Source: Maylandia zebra
Lineage: Eukaryota; Chordata; Actinopteri; Cichliformes; Cichlidae
DNA length: 64,000 nt
Reading direction: 5' to 3'
NCBI RefSeq assembly: GCF_041146795.1
Contig: NC_135176.1
Span: forward strand, 18,487,786 to 18,551,785
Below are positions 10,973 to 23,576 of the stretch, in pieces (positions within the stretch are counted from its first letter, which is position 1; every line of letters starts with the position of its first letter). The notes beneath the pieces are model-generated. The model did no database searches, was not told the origin of the DNA, and saw nothing but the letters and a program-made list of their open reading frames with translations. The position numbers and the translations under genes are program-made.

Positions 10973-13316
10973 CAGGGGTGCTCACACTTTTTCCGCATGT
11001 GAGCTACTTATAAAATGACCAAGTCAAAATGATCTACCCACTACAAAAATCCAAAACATATACTTATTTATAAATATATTGAGGATTCTTTATCTACAAT
11101 GTATATACATGCATAACCGCAATATCCAATATTTCACAACACAATTAACAATGTAAATTTTTTGTCATTACCTGAGTTTACTCTGATGACTTGCACTGAA
11201 TTGAATCAGCCAGGGATGCATAGTCCGGACAGTAGCTGCTGACGGCCAGCCTCAAACACACTTCCAAATGTTCATCAGTCATGGTGGAACGGTACTTGGA
11301 CTTAATGATGTTCATGTGGGAAAATGATGACTCACATAAATAAGTGGAGCCGAATAATGCAGTCAAAGAGGCAGCACATTTCCTCATGTTGGTACTTTAC
11401 TTCTGTGAGTAAGTTCCAGAACTGTCCATGATCTCTGGACTTCAGCTCAATGTCGGCTTGTAGTGTCAAAATCTCATCTTCCACTCCAGAAGAGTTCAGG
11501 TGAAATAGTTTTGCAATTTTTGATGCGAGTGAATCGACATCAGCATCTTCCCGAAAAGGATAGCACATGAAGGTAGCGACTGGCTCGAGCAAAGAAAAGT
11601 CTTGAAAGCGTTTGTCAAACTCTGACAGACAATTGTCAATCTGCTCTGTGTAGCGTGCACTGTCAAGTTGCAAACAGGCCATCCCTTGCATCTCCAGCTC
11701 TGACGCCAGGTTTTGAAAGTTTATCAAATCATGGCGCTGCAGCTTTAAAGAGAGATGTTGCATCTTTCGTTTGAAAGCATTAACTGAGCTGATCATGTTG
11801 ATCACTGTTTTGTCTTTTCCTTGCAGCTGTAGATTAAGGTCATTCAACATGTTTGTCAGATCGGTTAAAAATGCCAAGTCTAACAGCCACTGACCGTCAT
11901 TAAGTTGCATGTATTCTGCTTGTCCAGCTACACGGAAAAACTCCTTAATCTCCGGACAGAGCTCTCGAAATCTTTGCAGGAATTTCCCTCGACTAAGCCA
12001 CCTCACGTCAGTGTGTAGCAACAACTCAGAGTGGTCGCAGTCAGCCTTCTCCAGATGTGCACGAAATAACCGTCTTTGAAGAGATCTGGCGCGAATAGAA
12101 CAGGCGGTCTTCGTTGCAACATTCATGATCTCCTTCATGTTGAGCATTTTAGCGCATAACGCTTGTTGGTGGATTATGCAATGGTAATTTAGGAAGTCCG
12201 GGAAAGCATCGTCCTGCCTGCACTTGGCAATAAATCCATTCAAGCGGCCAACCATTGCGGGTGCTCCATCTGTGGTAATAGACACCAATTTGTACACTGG
12301 GAGCTGGGTTTTCTCGATAAAGTTTTTGAACGACTGAAATATGTCCTCTCCTCGCGTCTGTTCTTTCATGGGCAGGACTGTTAATAGCTCTTCTTTTGCA
12401 GTGATATCAGTAAACACCATACGAATGAAAATGCACACCTGGGCTGTGTCACTCACGTCCGTAGATTCGTCCAACTGCAGTGAGAAACACTGGCAATCTC
12501 CGATGTCCTTCCAAAGTTGCTGGGTTAAATCCTCCGCCATGGCTTCACAGCGCCGTGTAACTGTACTTCTTGACAGCTGGAGAGCTTTGATCGAAGATGT
12601 TATTTCTGCCTTATTTTTAAAGTCTCGGAACAATGAGTCAGCTGCTTCAACGAATGCCTCTTTTACCATCTCTCCATCTTGAAAAGACTTCTTGTTTTTA
12701 ACGATGATGTGACTCACCCGGAACGATGCTTCGGTGGCGGCTTTCGCTTTTGAAGTTTGTTGTGTGAAAAATGACTGCTGTCCGGACAACTGGGATTTTA
12801 GTTCCTTCACCTTTTTCTTTCTTAGCTCGCTTTTCGGCGGGAATGTAGTGTCGTATTTTCCGTGAACAGTTCGAAAATGCCGCTCCACATTTCCCTTCTT
12901 TGGCATTGCGATGGCAGCCTGGCAGATGAGGCAAACGCACTTCGAAAATGACATCGTGAAAAAAAAGTCCTCCTCCCATTCCGTATGAAAGTGATACGTT
13001 TTTGTCTTCTTACTTGGTCCAGCTCCCTCACTCATTTTTAACCCTTTCTTAGGTTTAAGAGAAAAAACCGAGAGCTAAAAATTGGAGTTAGCTGCTGGCT
13101 AGCTTGTCAGTTTTACTACACTTCGCGCCGCTGTTTGCGCATGCGCAGTGACCTAAGCGTCAGAAAAAATCCGATGTCATCTGACTGGCTTCCCTGTATC
13201 AATCAAGTGACGGGATGGATGATAGGCTGGCATCTATTTTTTTAATGCCATGCGATCTACCAATACTACCTTTGCGATCGACTGGTCGATCGCGATCGAC
13301 GTATTGAGCACCCCTG
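10973..13316 (-). mobile_element. Nearly whole hAT transposon (ZBED5/GTF2IRD2-like group)
   Basis: The ends are CAGGGGTGCTCA (10973) and TGAGCACCCCTG (to 13316), with a perfect 8-bp target duplication CCCTAGAT (10965-10972 and 13317-13324), which defines it as hAT. The other LTR shows the empty site, with a single CCCTAGAT at about 20542. A palindromic GATCGCGATC cluster lies inside the right end. It encodes one transposase on the minus strand. About 2.3 kb long, with intact ends and a single coding lesion, it must be younger than the provirus it sits in. Confidence 0.93.
11178..13035 (-). pseudogene. hAT transposase with one frameshift near its C-terminus
   Basis: The frame opens at 13035 (MSEGAGPSKK) and runs to 11332. 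It holds a BED-like zinc finger near residues 33-60 (CLIC...H...H), the central RNase H-like domain with LDESTDVSD and TTDGAPAM (acidic residues of the DDE triad), and the CIIHQQALCAK motif. The conserved hAT C-terminal dimerisation region (MRKCAASLTALFGSTYLCES...HMNIIKSKYR) continues in another frame, 11387-11178. The shift lies close to KYQHEE, at about 11390, where the expected KYPNMRKC reads two bases short. Related host genes (ZBED5, GTF2IRD2, FAM200) derive from such transposases, but the TIRs and target duplication show this copy to be the transposon itself. Confidence 0.85.
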
Positions 13317-13802
13317 CCCTAGATGGTTCACCCTAGATAACACGGTGAGGAAGTCCTGCAGTTCATCTAAACAAAGAGCACTTAGACTAAAACAAACGTA
13401 ACTACGTTAATCCTGCCATAAAACAATAAAACCAGGTACAAGCTCTCTCGTGCTCCCAGGACGTGGGGGTGCATTCCTGGGGTGCACCCCAAGCCTGCAG
13501 CCTGTTAGTGATCACACACAATTAATTATATGCCTCTAAGTATACATGGTTTAATATTTCCTAATACAAATAACTACATGCAGTATTCTACCATATGCAA
13601 ACTTATATCACTAAAAGATTATACTGACTACTAAATACAATTTTCCATTGACATTCCCTCCTGTTGTCAGTAAAACTTAAAGTGAGATACCAGTTTGTAA
13701 CATCTTGTTGTACATTTTCTGTCACATCGTCATTAATCACACAAAGTCTTCGTGTTCCAACAGGTCGGGGTCATTATCATCATCATCACTTGTCATGGCT
13801 AT

Positions 13803-14463
13803 TTATGCAGCAACAGTAGAAAATATTATGCGGTTAATCATGAGTTTTATACATGGCAATATACACGTTACAAAGACACAAAATAAAAGTAAAAATATCC
13901 CAACTCCGATGAGTAGTCTTTTTAGCACCTGTAACCAGGAGCCAGTGTAAAGCCAAGAAAACCAGTCACTTGTATCACTTACATAGTCCTGATTTTGGGC
14001 CTGCTGGATCTGTCTTAAAACATTCAGGGCGTCAGTCATGTTTGATGAATGTGCGTCTTCTTTATGTAAACGCAGAATGTGTTGTTGAAGAGGACACAAA
14101 GTCCCCTTTCTCTGCTAGTATCATAGAGTAGTTCTTCCCTGAGAGTTAGTCCAGGAACATATATATTGTGGGGTATGTTGCCATGCTGGGTAGATGGGAA
14201 CAGACATAACAGTCTGTATTTGCCGATTCTGCTTTTGTTCTTTCGTGGATATAACGGTACCTGGCATTGTTCATCCACGGATGAATGTGGTCTTGCGTCA
14301 TATCCCTTAGGTGAGAGTTGTCGTGTGTCCATCTTCTCTGCCTTCCTCCTGGTTCAGCTGTTTCCGGCACCAGCTGGGGTCCTGTAAAAGTGAGCGTCGT
14401 AGTCAAGGTAACCAAGAGGGTCCACCTTCCCATGGTTGCACACAGGTCCGTCACGCCTCGCAC
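13803..14463 (-). pseudogene. Envelope remnant of the provirus (fossil)
   Basis: Minus-strand frames carry an N-terminal signal-like segment with a CYVC motif, and a membrane-proximal Trp-rich stretch followed by a long hydrophobic anchor with a cysteine pair, as in retroviral transmembrane subunits. The position just inside the 3' LTR fits env. It is broken, in a few pieces. Confidence 0.65.
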
Positions 14464-17400
14464 TTGGTTGGCCTAGAGTTGATCAGAGGCTGGAGGTTGA
14501 AGTGCGAGTTTACCCTACGGGGGCTCAATCAGCACTCCCCCCTCACCACTGAAACAACCAAGTGTGAGATTTCTCTATTGTGCTGTCTTGAGGGTGCCGG
14601 GGTTTCTTGGGACCTCGACCTCTTTGCAGTGGCTCTGATAAATCCAGGAGGATCTCTCCGCTATTTTGCAGGCAGTTGAAAAGGTCAGAAGCACTTGAAT
14701 TGGCCTCTATCAACCCCCATCACCTCACTTCAGGCCTTCATCCTGCGGTAGGAATACTTATGACTCTTCTACTGTCCATCCTCTGCAGAAAAACACCTCT
14801 GTGGAAAGGGTGCTGGGTTCAGTTATCTTACTGCTGTTGTGATCCCAGCAGTCTTCAGTGTGCCATCGTATGCACAGTATAGTGGCACAGCATTAGGTGT
14901 TGTTCATAGGAAACTGCTGTCATCACCACCATAGCTTCTGGTTCCTGGGCTTTCACAGAATCATGATGCCATCCTTAGATTCCCTCTGCGCTGTCGATGG
15001 AGCTTGGCACGCTCTCTCCATCCCTCAAGTTTTCATATTCCAACGCTGTGTGGGAAGTCTCCTCTTGATCTCCCGGAAGCTCAGTAGCACAGCTCTCTGT
15101 GTGATGTCCGCTGTGCTGAAGATGATCTCTGATCCTCCTGAAGCCTCTCTCCTGGCCTCAGCTCCCATCTTGTGGACGATCCTCTCAGCCACTCCTTCTC
15201 GTCATGCATAGTCCTGATTTCTCAGGAGATTACTGCTGCACCTGTATTTCCTTGCTAGGAAGACAAACTATTTGGAGAGTATGTCAACAATCATCAAACC
15301 ACATTCTTTAGTTCAGTGAACTTCACTTATAGGCCATCAAAGCCTCATCTGAACATGGGTGCACCACTTGCATAGGTTTAATATTTGTAAATAAAACGGC
15401 TAATCACACAAATCGCTGCAAAAATTATATAAAACAAAATTTAATGTTAATTCCAAAATTTAATGTTAATTCATTGTTTCATATTAGTCCTGGATCCCTT
15501 CTCTTGACACATGGACACTCCCATGAGTCAACTCATCAAAATCAGATTCCTGTCTTAAAGAAAAAGATTAGCTAGATCATATCCCAGGCAACATCAGGGC
15601 ATCTCCTCCCCTGGAGCAGCACCACCCTGGACCTATAATCCTGCAATAAAAATATTAGTGTGTTTTGCATAACACCTGGCTCTGCCAGGAGCCTGCATAC
15701 ACACCATCATGGCCTGGAAAGCAAAATCTGGAAGTGAAATCAAACTTCACACCTATAAACACCTATAAAGTAATAAAGCATTCAGCACTAGCAGGACAAG
15801 TGTCATGTGCAGGTTTTCTCAAATCAGTAAACTACAATTATTACCATAATTTGCCTCAGACATGGATCATCCCATGTACTCAGTCAACAGTAATGTAATC
15901 AGTGACTTCTCGTAAGCAAAGTCACTCCACTCATATATTATTTATGGGCTCAAGAGTGGCCAGCAAATGAGCCCATATTAACTATTCCATAACACCGCAT
16001 CTCTTATTTGTTTGTCTCATGTCACTTGTCCGCTTCTGCCGAATCTTTTACATGTAGTCTCAAAAAACAAACATTAGCAACACACATTGATCATCCTGGT
16101 GGGCAGGCGCCAGCCATCCACATTCCAGAGGTGCCATAAAAACACCATAAAGTTAGCCATCCCTAGCTGTAGAAAGAATGTCAGTCACATATAAACCCAG
16201 AAATCCTATAGTAAAAAAAACCATTAACTAATCCTCTTATAAATCACATGATCAAACACATGAAAAACTGCAATGCTGTAGAAAAGAAAATGCAAATGTT
16301 AGCGCTGCGCAGGCATATGCATACTTTGTCACCGTTACCTCTGTAAGCAACACAAGGTAGTGAATAACACCCCTGGTAGATGCACAGACACAGAAAATGG
16401 CATTTCAAAGGTTAAACCATCATGCAACCTCGAATGTTGCTGTCATCTTTCTGCTCCTGTAACAAAAACACATAAATTCATCCACCCTTGTGTCCTGTCT
16501 AGGTGGGGGTTAACCTTGAGTCGTGGTCAAGTCCTGTCAGCTTTTACCAGTCAGTCAGTTTGTTTTTTATTTCCATTCATTCATTCATTCTTTCTTTCTT
16601 TGCTGATAGTGGAAACCATCGTCGCATTTAGTTTCCACTTTCAGCAAAATGACGTCATTTCAAAAGAAAAAGAAAAAGAAGAACTTCTAGATCGGATTAC
16701 CTCGCTGAATCCTTTTTAGGCAGGGACGCTCATCTAATATTGTCCCAAATAAGTAGCTTTCTCCAGAGCCCATTTTAATGTGGAGAAAACTCACTTGTAA
16801 CAGCTTTCTCGACAGGTCGTATAGCACTTTCAATTCCCGACGTGCAGATCTGCTTAAAGAAAAGAAATAGACAAACAAAATCAGTGCCTGTTCAAAAGAT
16901 AAAAATGAAAAATAACCGAGGTTATCAAACCAAACTTTCAGTGCACTGTGAAAGTATCAAAATAAAAAGGCCTTGTTATAGTCATGACACAAGCTCCTCA
17001 TCTCAGGAGGGTAAATCACCATTAGCATGGTTCATCATACCATCATACTAATTGGCAGGCTCAACTTCACAACAAAAGAAAAATCATCAGCTAGATTAAC
17101 TCCAAACCAACCATCAGCTGCACAACACACACATAAGCCTAATGTCTTATTAGCTATGAGTTTAAACACCAGGTCTGTGCTCTTCACTCATTTAAACCAC
17201 AGATCTATTTTATTCAATTTTTCCTTTTTCCCTTCATCATAAAACATGTGACATGCTGTCATGCACTTCACAAAAGAAGTTTGTTCTGACATATTCAGAG
17301 TTGTGTATCTAAATACAGGATTCACTCGCACATCAAAACAGGAAACTCAGTGTTTTAGAGTCTCCACTCAACACACAACAAACATCCCATTCACTCGTGC

Positions 17401-19459
17401 TAGAATTCAGTCACCTTTCATTAATCTAAAACCGATCAACTAATTTGCATATCAGCTATTAACCCACTAAGTTGACAGGACGACAGAAAAGCATGTTCAA
17501 AATAGTATCACAAAAGACAATTTCCCTCATACAGTAAATTACTTGCGCTGCATCAATCAAGCAGGAAGCTTCTCCCAATTTACTATATTAACAACAAAAT
17601 TTATTGTCTGATCACTGGTTGGTCAAACCAGGATCTTTTTTCCCACAAAAGTTAAACTGTTGTCCTGCAACCTAGAGAGTCAATTTTTTGCATTGGATAA
17701 ATTCAGTATTTGATAACGAGTGTCTGCTAAATTGACACTATTTTAACACTGATGAAAGATAACAAGCTAATTTTCATTGCATGGGTGTTTGTGTTATTAG
17801 GCAGGTCTAATGCATGTCTGTGGAGCTGCATATCCAGCAGAGCATGTTCTTAAAAGCTGCCTTTTCTACACACTTCTCTGCTATTATTTAATCATTTCTT
17901 AACTAATGTGCTATGAGTCTTCATGAGTCATTTTGTGTTTGGAATTGTTAGTAGGGTTAATTCATGTTCTGCTTGTTTGTGTGATTTTGTATATGTTTCT
18001 ATTTTCACAATGTTTCAGACTCCTTCACAATTTTCCAACTTAAGCAGTCAGTTTTCTTTTCCCCAGGTTTACTAACCCATATTTTGATTTCCCACATTAA
18101 ATAACAGCATTCCTCTGTGTTCTCACCTAGTCTTCTCACTCTGTGTTCCTCTCCCACTTTCAACAGTCCAACAGCCGGCAGTTCTTCAGCTTTGTCCTGT
18201 GTCCCACTGTCTCTTCTTGGCATTTTACTCCACAGGTGGCAAATGTCAAACTCCAACAGTTCAGTTCTCCTCAAACGTTTTCTTCACATGCACAGTGAAG
18301 TTTCAGCTTGTTGTAGACACAGTGCCATTCATCTGATCAGTCAGGATGATGGGTTTGCTCTTTTTCTCTGATGCTGTTTGTCCACATTGCTGCTGCTTTG
18401 CTGGGACTCTTTGCTCAGGACTTGCTGCTGTCTTTATCTGCCATGTTATTGCTCTTTGGAGCTGCATTCTTCAGGGAGGAGTGAGCACTTGCTTGTGAGG
18501 TTGAGAGACACATGGCGCTTTAAATAAGTCAGCCAGAAACTTGGCCTGCATGTTTCCAATGATGTTAAACTATAACTTTCTTTCGACCGCTGCATGTGGA
18601 AAATTGATTCAGGTCTGCTTTTCACCTGAAAGTAACAAACTAAGACATGTTCATTATTATCATCGCTGCTTAATCAACACACATCTCTCTCTCTCTCTCT
18701 CTGTGTGTGTTTTTGTGAACAGTCCTTTCTTAAAAGCAGAAAATAAGATTGTAGTTGTTCTTGGCTGATCAACACAAAACCTTTTTCCTATAATTATTTT
18801 TCATCTACAATGTAAATTTTGTCTCTTTTTCACTCTTTTTTATATATATATATATTTTTTTTTTAAATAGCTGGTGACCTGCAGAATCACCGCTCTCACA
18901 ATCAAAGGCAATTACTTTTACACAGCGCACAAAAACACTGTGACGTCAGACACATTCACACTCACTTTTTCATCTGCGTAAATAAATCACATGGCTGATG
19001 ATATGTGCCATGGTGATCCATAAATATGATCACCAGTTTATTTAACTATTTTTCAACCCAACAAAACAAATAAACAAAAACATGATGCTGATGTTATGAA
19101 CACTCTACACACAAGTCAAGATGCAGGAAAACTGCTCACGGAAACGCTGCACACTCCAGTTATCACAGTTATCACAGTTCTGTTTGTGTGAATTATCTGC
19201 TTTCATTATTAATACCAGTTTATAGGTTGTTATCCTTTTTATTATTAGTTTGAATGCATTAAAATTAAGTTGTAATTTAGCTTTTTGTTTATTTTACTTT
19301 ATTCCTCTTGCATTTATATCTATTCAGTCAGGTCTGTTTCCAACCCTTTTTTAAACTACTTCAAACTACTGTGATCTCTAATTTTTGCTGGGTGAGGGAT
19401 TATTATGTTCTTCCTAGTCTGAACTGCTCTCTTTACCTGAGCTGCTATCCTATTCTGAG
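14464..19459 (-). other. Provirus interior with no recognised protein
   Basis: This is about 5 kb in which I find no reverse transcriptase, integrase or protease motif on the minus strand. It is AT-rich from about 15.2 kb onward. Either pol is lost or eroded beyond recognition, or unrelated sequence has replaced it. A short tandem duplication (AAAATTTAATGTTAATTC) is at about 15437-15472. Confidence 0.45.
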
Positions 19460-19756
19460 TTACTGTCTTCTTTGTTTCTTACAGTCACGTACAAAATGTC
19501 CCTCTTTTCCACACCTCCAGCATGTAGTGTTAAAGCCACTGTTTGGTGTGTGTGTGTAGCCTCTACCTCTTGCTCTTCCACTATGCATTCCTCTCTCTTT
19601 CTTTTGCATTAGTCCTGCTCCGGCTTGCTGTTTTTCTAGACATTTCTCATCAGGTGTTAATTTTTCTTGTTTATCACCCATTTTCAAAGATTTTGCTGGG
19701 CCGTCGCTGGCACGCTTGACTTCAGAGTGGTTTACTGATACGGCCTTCGACTTCAC
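19460..19756 (-). pseudogene. Gag nucleocapsid remnant of the provirus (fossil)
   Basis: A short minus-strand frame, rich in basic residues, contains one CCHC zinc knuckle (CWRCGKEGHFVRDC), the hallmark of retroviral nucleocapsid. It lies towards the 5' LTR, as expected for gag. The rest of gag is not recognisable. Confidence 0.75.
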
Positions 19757-20296
19757 CCTAACGGTGAAGCGGTATCAGTTTTATGAGATGAAACTCAACC
19801 GTTCTCCTGTCACCAGCACGTGAGCCTCAGCAAAGAAAACAAAAATGGAAGTAGTTCAGCAGCATATTGTGCTGTAAAATCAACTTACTTCCAGACACAT
19901 ACACACACATAGACAGTTGTGCGCTAATTTGTCACGAGATAATTTCAGCTACCTCTAAAACTGGTCGAAACACAGTTCCTTTTGGCGAACTTAGACCTTT
20001 TTTACCACATTTCTTTAAACTTTTGCGGCCGTCTTATATACCAAAATAGTGTTTCTCACCCCTGACGTCCCACTGGTGATTCAGATCATTGGACTGAATC
20101 CCACCGCCGTGGACCAGATTATAACACCGGCCCAGACCCGAATTTAACGTCCTGGGGCTCTCTCCTCGTCCAAGAGGGCTGTGCACAGGCTTCGGTGCTG
20201 GCTCCCCACGGCGTCAGGAATCAGTGCTGGATCCTGGAACAGAGTCACAGATAACAATTCTGATATTTTCTGCTCCGGCTACGAAGGACCAAATAA

Positions 20297-20431
20297 TGTT
20301 AGGGAAAATATTCTAAAACACTTCTTCAGTAAAGACTCAGAGAAGAGAAACACACAGAGTTCTTGCTAGCAAGGGCAGCTCCCTACTGAGAGACTCGCAC
20401 TAAGAAACTGCCCCGGTCTTTATTTATACTT

Positions 20432-20487
<56 letters not shown>

Positions 20488-20876
20488 GCTGATCAAAGGG
20501 TCAAACATCCTTGGTCAGGAAGAGGGTAGCCTCCCCTCACCCTAGATGGTTCACCCTAGATAACACGGTGAGGAAGTCCTGCAGTTCATCTAAACAAAGA
20601 GCACTTAGACTAAAACAAACGTAACTACGTTAATCCTGCCATAAAACAATAAAACCAGGTACAAGCTCTCTCGTGCTCCCAGGACGTGGGGGTGCATTCC
20701 TGGGGTGCACCCCAAGCCTGCAGCCTGTTAGTGATCACACACAATTAATTATATGCCTCTAAGTATACATGGTTTAATATTTCCTAATACAAATAACTAC
20801 ATGCAGTATTCTACCATATGCAAACTTATATCACTAAAAGATTATACTGACTACTAAATACAATTTTCCATTGACA
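20297..20876 (-). repeat. 5' LTR of the provirus (580 bp)
   Basis: On the minus strand it starts TGTCAATGG at 20876 and ends TAACA at 20297. It holds a TG microsatellite and keeps the hAT empty site that is filled in the other LTR. Confidence 0.9.
20434..20483. repeat. (TG)n microsatellite in the 5' LTR
   Basis: There are about 25 TG units, orthologous in position to 10866-10907. Confidence 0.95.
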
Positions 20877-21566
20877 GTATGACAGTGTGAACGGCACAAA
20901 ACCGATATTTTCAAATCGATCTGGGTCACTTTCATATGTGGTACTGAATCCGATACATATCTGATGTTTTAGAAAGCAACTGCTGTTTGAATGGTCTTGT
21001 CGCATTAAATCTGTCTTTTACGTCACTGACACAAGACAGACGCCAATTATCAGTGCCGGAGAAGCGCCCGAGAAAACATCGTGAACGCTTCCTGGCCATC
21101 CGGTGAAACTGCTGGGAAGACAACGTTGGAGAAACGTGAACATTTTATTTATACTGTATAATCTGCAGATTCTGACAGAAATCTGCAACTATCCTTTGAA
21201 GCACCGCTCCTCTCTAAAACAGCATTAAGGATAATTATTAGGCCATTTGTAAATAACAAAATAACTTTATAACTTAAAGCAAAATTGGGAAACGTAAAGT
21301 CCGAAACAAGTCTTTATATTAACGGCCATCAGTCAAACAATGCTGTTTGCTCTGGGTCTAAACAGAGCGCGTTGTGTGTGACGTCTTCTTTTGCACATGC
21401 GGGCCGCTTTGAGAGTTCACACTAGAGTGCGTTTGCTGTCACATTTTATTTGTAGTGTGAACAAGCAGACAAAAAAATCGGATTTGATCAAAAAATCGGA
21501 ATTGAGCATTAAGACCTGCAGTGTGAACCGTGAGCCGTTTTGTTCACGACCGACACATCACTAGTG

Positions 21567-22183
21567 AAGAGGCCTCTCCATTTACATGAACAAATTGGAG
21601 CCTATTAGACAGATATGATTTTAACCACTGCAGTGCAGTACCCTTAATACCTATGGCATGTTCTCATCTCTTTAGTAAAATATTGTGGTCAACGGTATTG
21701 AATGCTGTACTCAGGACAAGCACCTAGATGCATCCACTGTCAGAGTTCATAAGAAGATCATTTGTAACCTTCACTAAAACTGTTTCTGTACAGTGATGAG
21801 CTCTAAAACCTGACTGCAATTTTTCAAATGAACCTTTCCTCTGTAGATGATCAGTTAGCTGTTTTACAACTTTTATCAAAAAATTGTTTCAAGATTTTTT
21901 AGATAAAAGGATGGGCTGAAATTGGCCTATAATTACCTCAGACAGCTGTGTCAAGTGATGGGTTTTTTAAGGGTTTAACTATTGCCAGCTTAAAGGCCTG
22001 TGCTACATAGCTGATTATTAGAGATAGGTTGATCATATTTAAGTTTGAAACATTAATTAATGGAAGGACTCCCTTGATGAGTCTTGTAGGAATGGAGTCT
22101 AAAAGACACATTGATGGTTTGAAGAAAGTGATTACTGAAATTAACTCAGAAAGATCAATTGGAGAAAAACAGTCTAAATAAAT
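21567..22183 (-). mobile_element. L2-like LINE fragment (RT region)
   Basis: On the minus strand the sequence reads as broken reverse transcriptase pieces, including STAFNTVDHNILL (domain III) and the preceding NYRPISN region. It is similar to the copy at 37732-39620. It is heavily decayed. The fragment is split by the hAT at 22184 and resumes for a short stretch at 23523-23576. Confidence 0.65.
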
Positions 22184-23522
22184 TAGAGATGGACCGATCC
22201 GATATTACGTATCGGTATGGGTGGAATACTGATCTAAATTACTGGATCGGATATCGGAGAGAAATAAAAACTGTAATCCGATCCATTAAATATCACGAAA
22301 GCTCCTCACAAAACTTGCGACACGCCGTAACTCGCCTCATAACGTTAGCACGTTGGAGCAGTATGCGTCACGTGATAGAGCGGCTGTGGCGTGCGAGAAC
22401 TGTCTGCGGTCTGGTTGAGTATTTGGAGCCTCGCTAACAACCCGGCATTTCATCTCTGACAAAGTTATCCCAGAGAAGTAAAGCAAGTGTGTAAGCTCAT
22501 CTCTGAATGTTTGTAAAGCATTCCAGCTTTAAGCTTAACAACCGATATATTGAGCGACTGCCTCTCTCTCTCCCTCTCTCTCTCCTGTTGCTACTTCAAT
22601 CGTGAAACTGATCAATGATCAGCTGATCGGCTTTTCTCCCTTGTTTGTTTTTGGCCCACTTCGCACCAGAAAGAGGAAACCAGCGGCTGAACAACAGCAG
22701 CACGTTTAACTTTGATAATCTGTTGTTAGAATTTATTTAATATTACTTTCTACACCAGGATCCTTTTCTACGCAGCTGATGGCTGGTAACTGTGCAGGGG
22801 CGGCTCTAGCAAAGTTTAGCCAGGGGGCACAAAGACGTACTTTTCTTTCTTATTCTCATTTAAAATGTCTAGCTTTTAATAAATAATTATCCGAATCTTA
22901 CACCCAAAGTTTTAATCTGATGTAAAATGTATAGAAGTCCATTACTGTATATAGTAACTATTAAGTCTAATATATATACCCTAGTAAGCTATAGTACTTT
23001 TTCCTTTGGGAAGGTACGATCTGTGCAGTCTGCAATTCTGTTGAAGAAAGATGTTGAATCTATTTAATTATTCTTGAAAAATAATTTATTTCTGTGCATT
23101 TTTTTTCCACACTGCATCAAATTAAGATTGATTATGTCGATTAAGCATCATGAGGTGGAGCGTGAGGAATGGTTCCCTATTTTTTATTTTTTTTTATTTT
23201 TGTTGCTGGGAGTTGGAACCCTATTAGTTAGGTTGCTTACTCTTTAAAATACCAGAATAGGGAGGATGGTGTAGGTTTAAGTTTATTAGATTGATCAGTA
23301 TTGCGAAACTGAACAATTTTTTTTGCATACAGGTATAACAGAATAGCTTTATTGTTGATGTTGTTTTTTAAACTTGAGTATGAACTTATACAAAATGCAG
23401 CAAGATATAAAAAAAACTGTTTTATTGATTAAAAACACTATCGGATTCATATCGGTATCAGCAGATATCCAAATTTATGATATCGGTATCGGACATAAAA
23501 AAGTGGTATCGTGCCATCTCTA
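22184..23522. mobile_element. Non-autonomous hAT element, TAGAGATGG ends
   Basis: The termini TAGAGATGG (22184) and CCATCTCTA (to 23522) are flanked by a perfect 8-bp duplication AAATAAAT (22176-22183, 23523-23530). Subterminal copies of the words TATCGG and CCGATA occur at both ends. No transposase frame is visible. It sits within the L2 fragment. Confidence 0.88.
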
Positions 23523-23576
23523 AAATAAATATCAATGGTACTGAAATTACCATTGTACTGCCATATTTTAAGTCTA

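Larger units (their letters stand above)
10729..13653 (-). repeat. 3' LTR of the provirus (interrupted by a hAT element)
   Basis: Outside the hAT insertion at 10973-13316 this LTR matches 20297-20876 almost base for base by eye. The differences I notice are the length of the TG repeat and one C in a C-run. Confidence 0.88.
10729..20876 (-). mobile_element. Endogenous retrovirus (fossil), minus strand, broken
   Basis: This is a provirus with two near-identical LTRs starting TG and ending CA (10729-13653, which contains a later hAT insertion, and 20297-20876). It is flanked by a 5-bp target duplication GTATG (10724-10728 and 20877-20881). Next to the 5' LTR (minus sense) is a TGG-starting primer-binding-site-like stretch, perhaps matching tRNA-Tyr. 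Next to the 3' LTR is a purine-rich tract. Remnants of nucleocapsid (19460-19756) and envelope (13803-14463) are visible; I do not recognise pol. It is broken in many places. LTR similarity implies a recent insertion in evolutionary terms. Confidence 0.85.
10655..21528. mobile_element. TIR element (GTTCACACTGCAGG ends) split by a provirus
   Basis: The inverted termini GTTCACACTGCAGG (10655-10668) and CCTGCAGTGTGAAC (21515-21528) enclose a small non-coding element with internal inverted words around ATCAAATC and AAATCGGATTTG. Its own sequence is only 10655-10728 plus 20882-21528. The rest is the inserted provirus. The superfamily is uncertain. Confidence 0.6.
10440..21566 (-). mobile_element. 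Outer hAT-type fragment hosting the nested insertions
   Basis: The right end, read on the minus strand, begins near 21566 with GTGATGTGTCGGTCGTGAAC followed by an AACGGCTC word. The left remainder (about 10440-10654) has the GAGCCG and Ser/Thr-tract sequence seen next to such ends. This resembles a common fish hAT terminus. No transposase is seen, and the left end cannot be placed exactly. Confidence 0.35.

Noticed and set aside
11332-13035. Host ZBED5/GTF2IRD2-like gene
   Set aside because: It lies exactly between hAT ends with an 8-bp target duplication and an empty site in the other LTR, so it is the transposon's own gene.
14311-15211. Plus-strand frames within the provirus interior
   Set aside because: They are antisense to the envelope side of the provirus and show no family motif.
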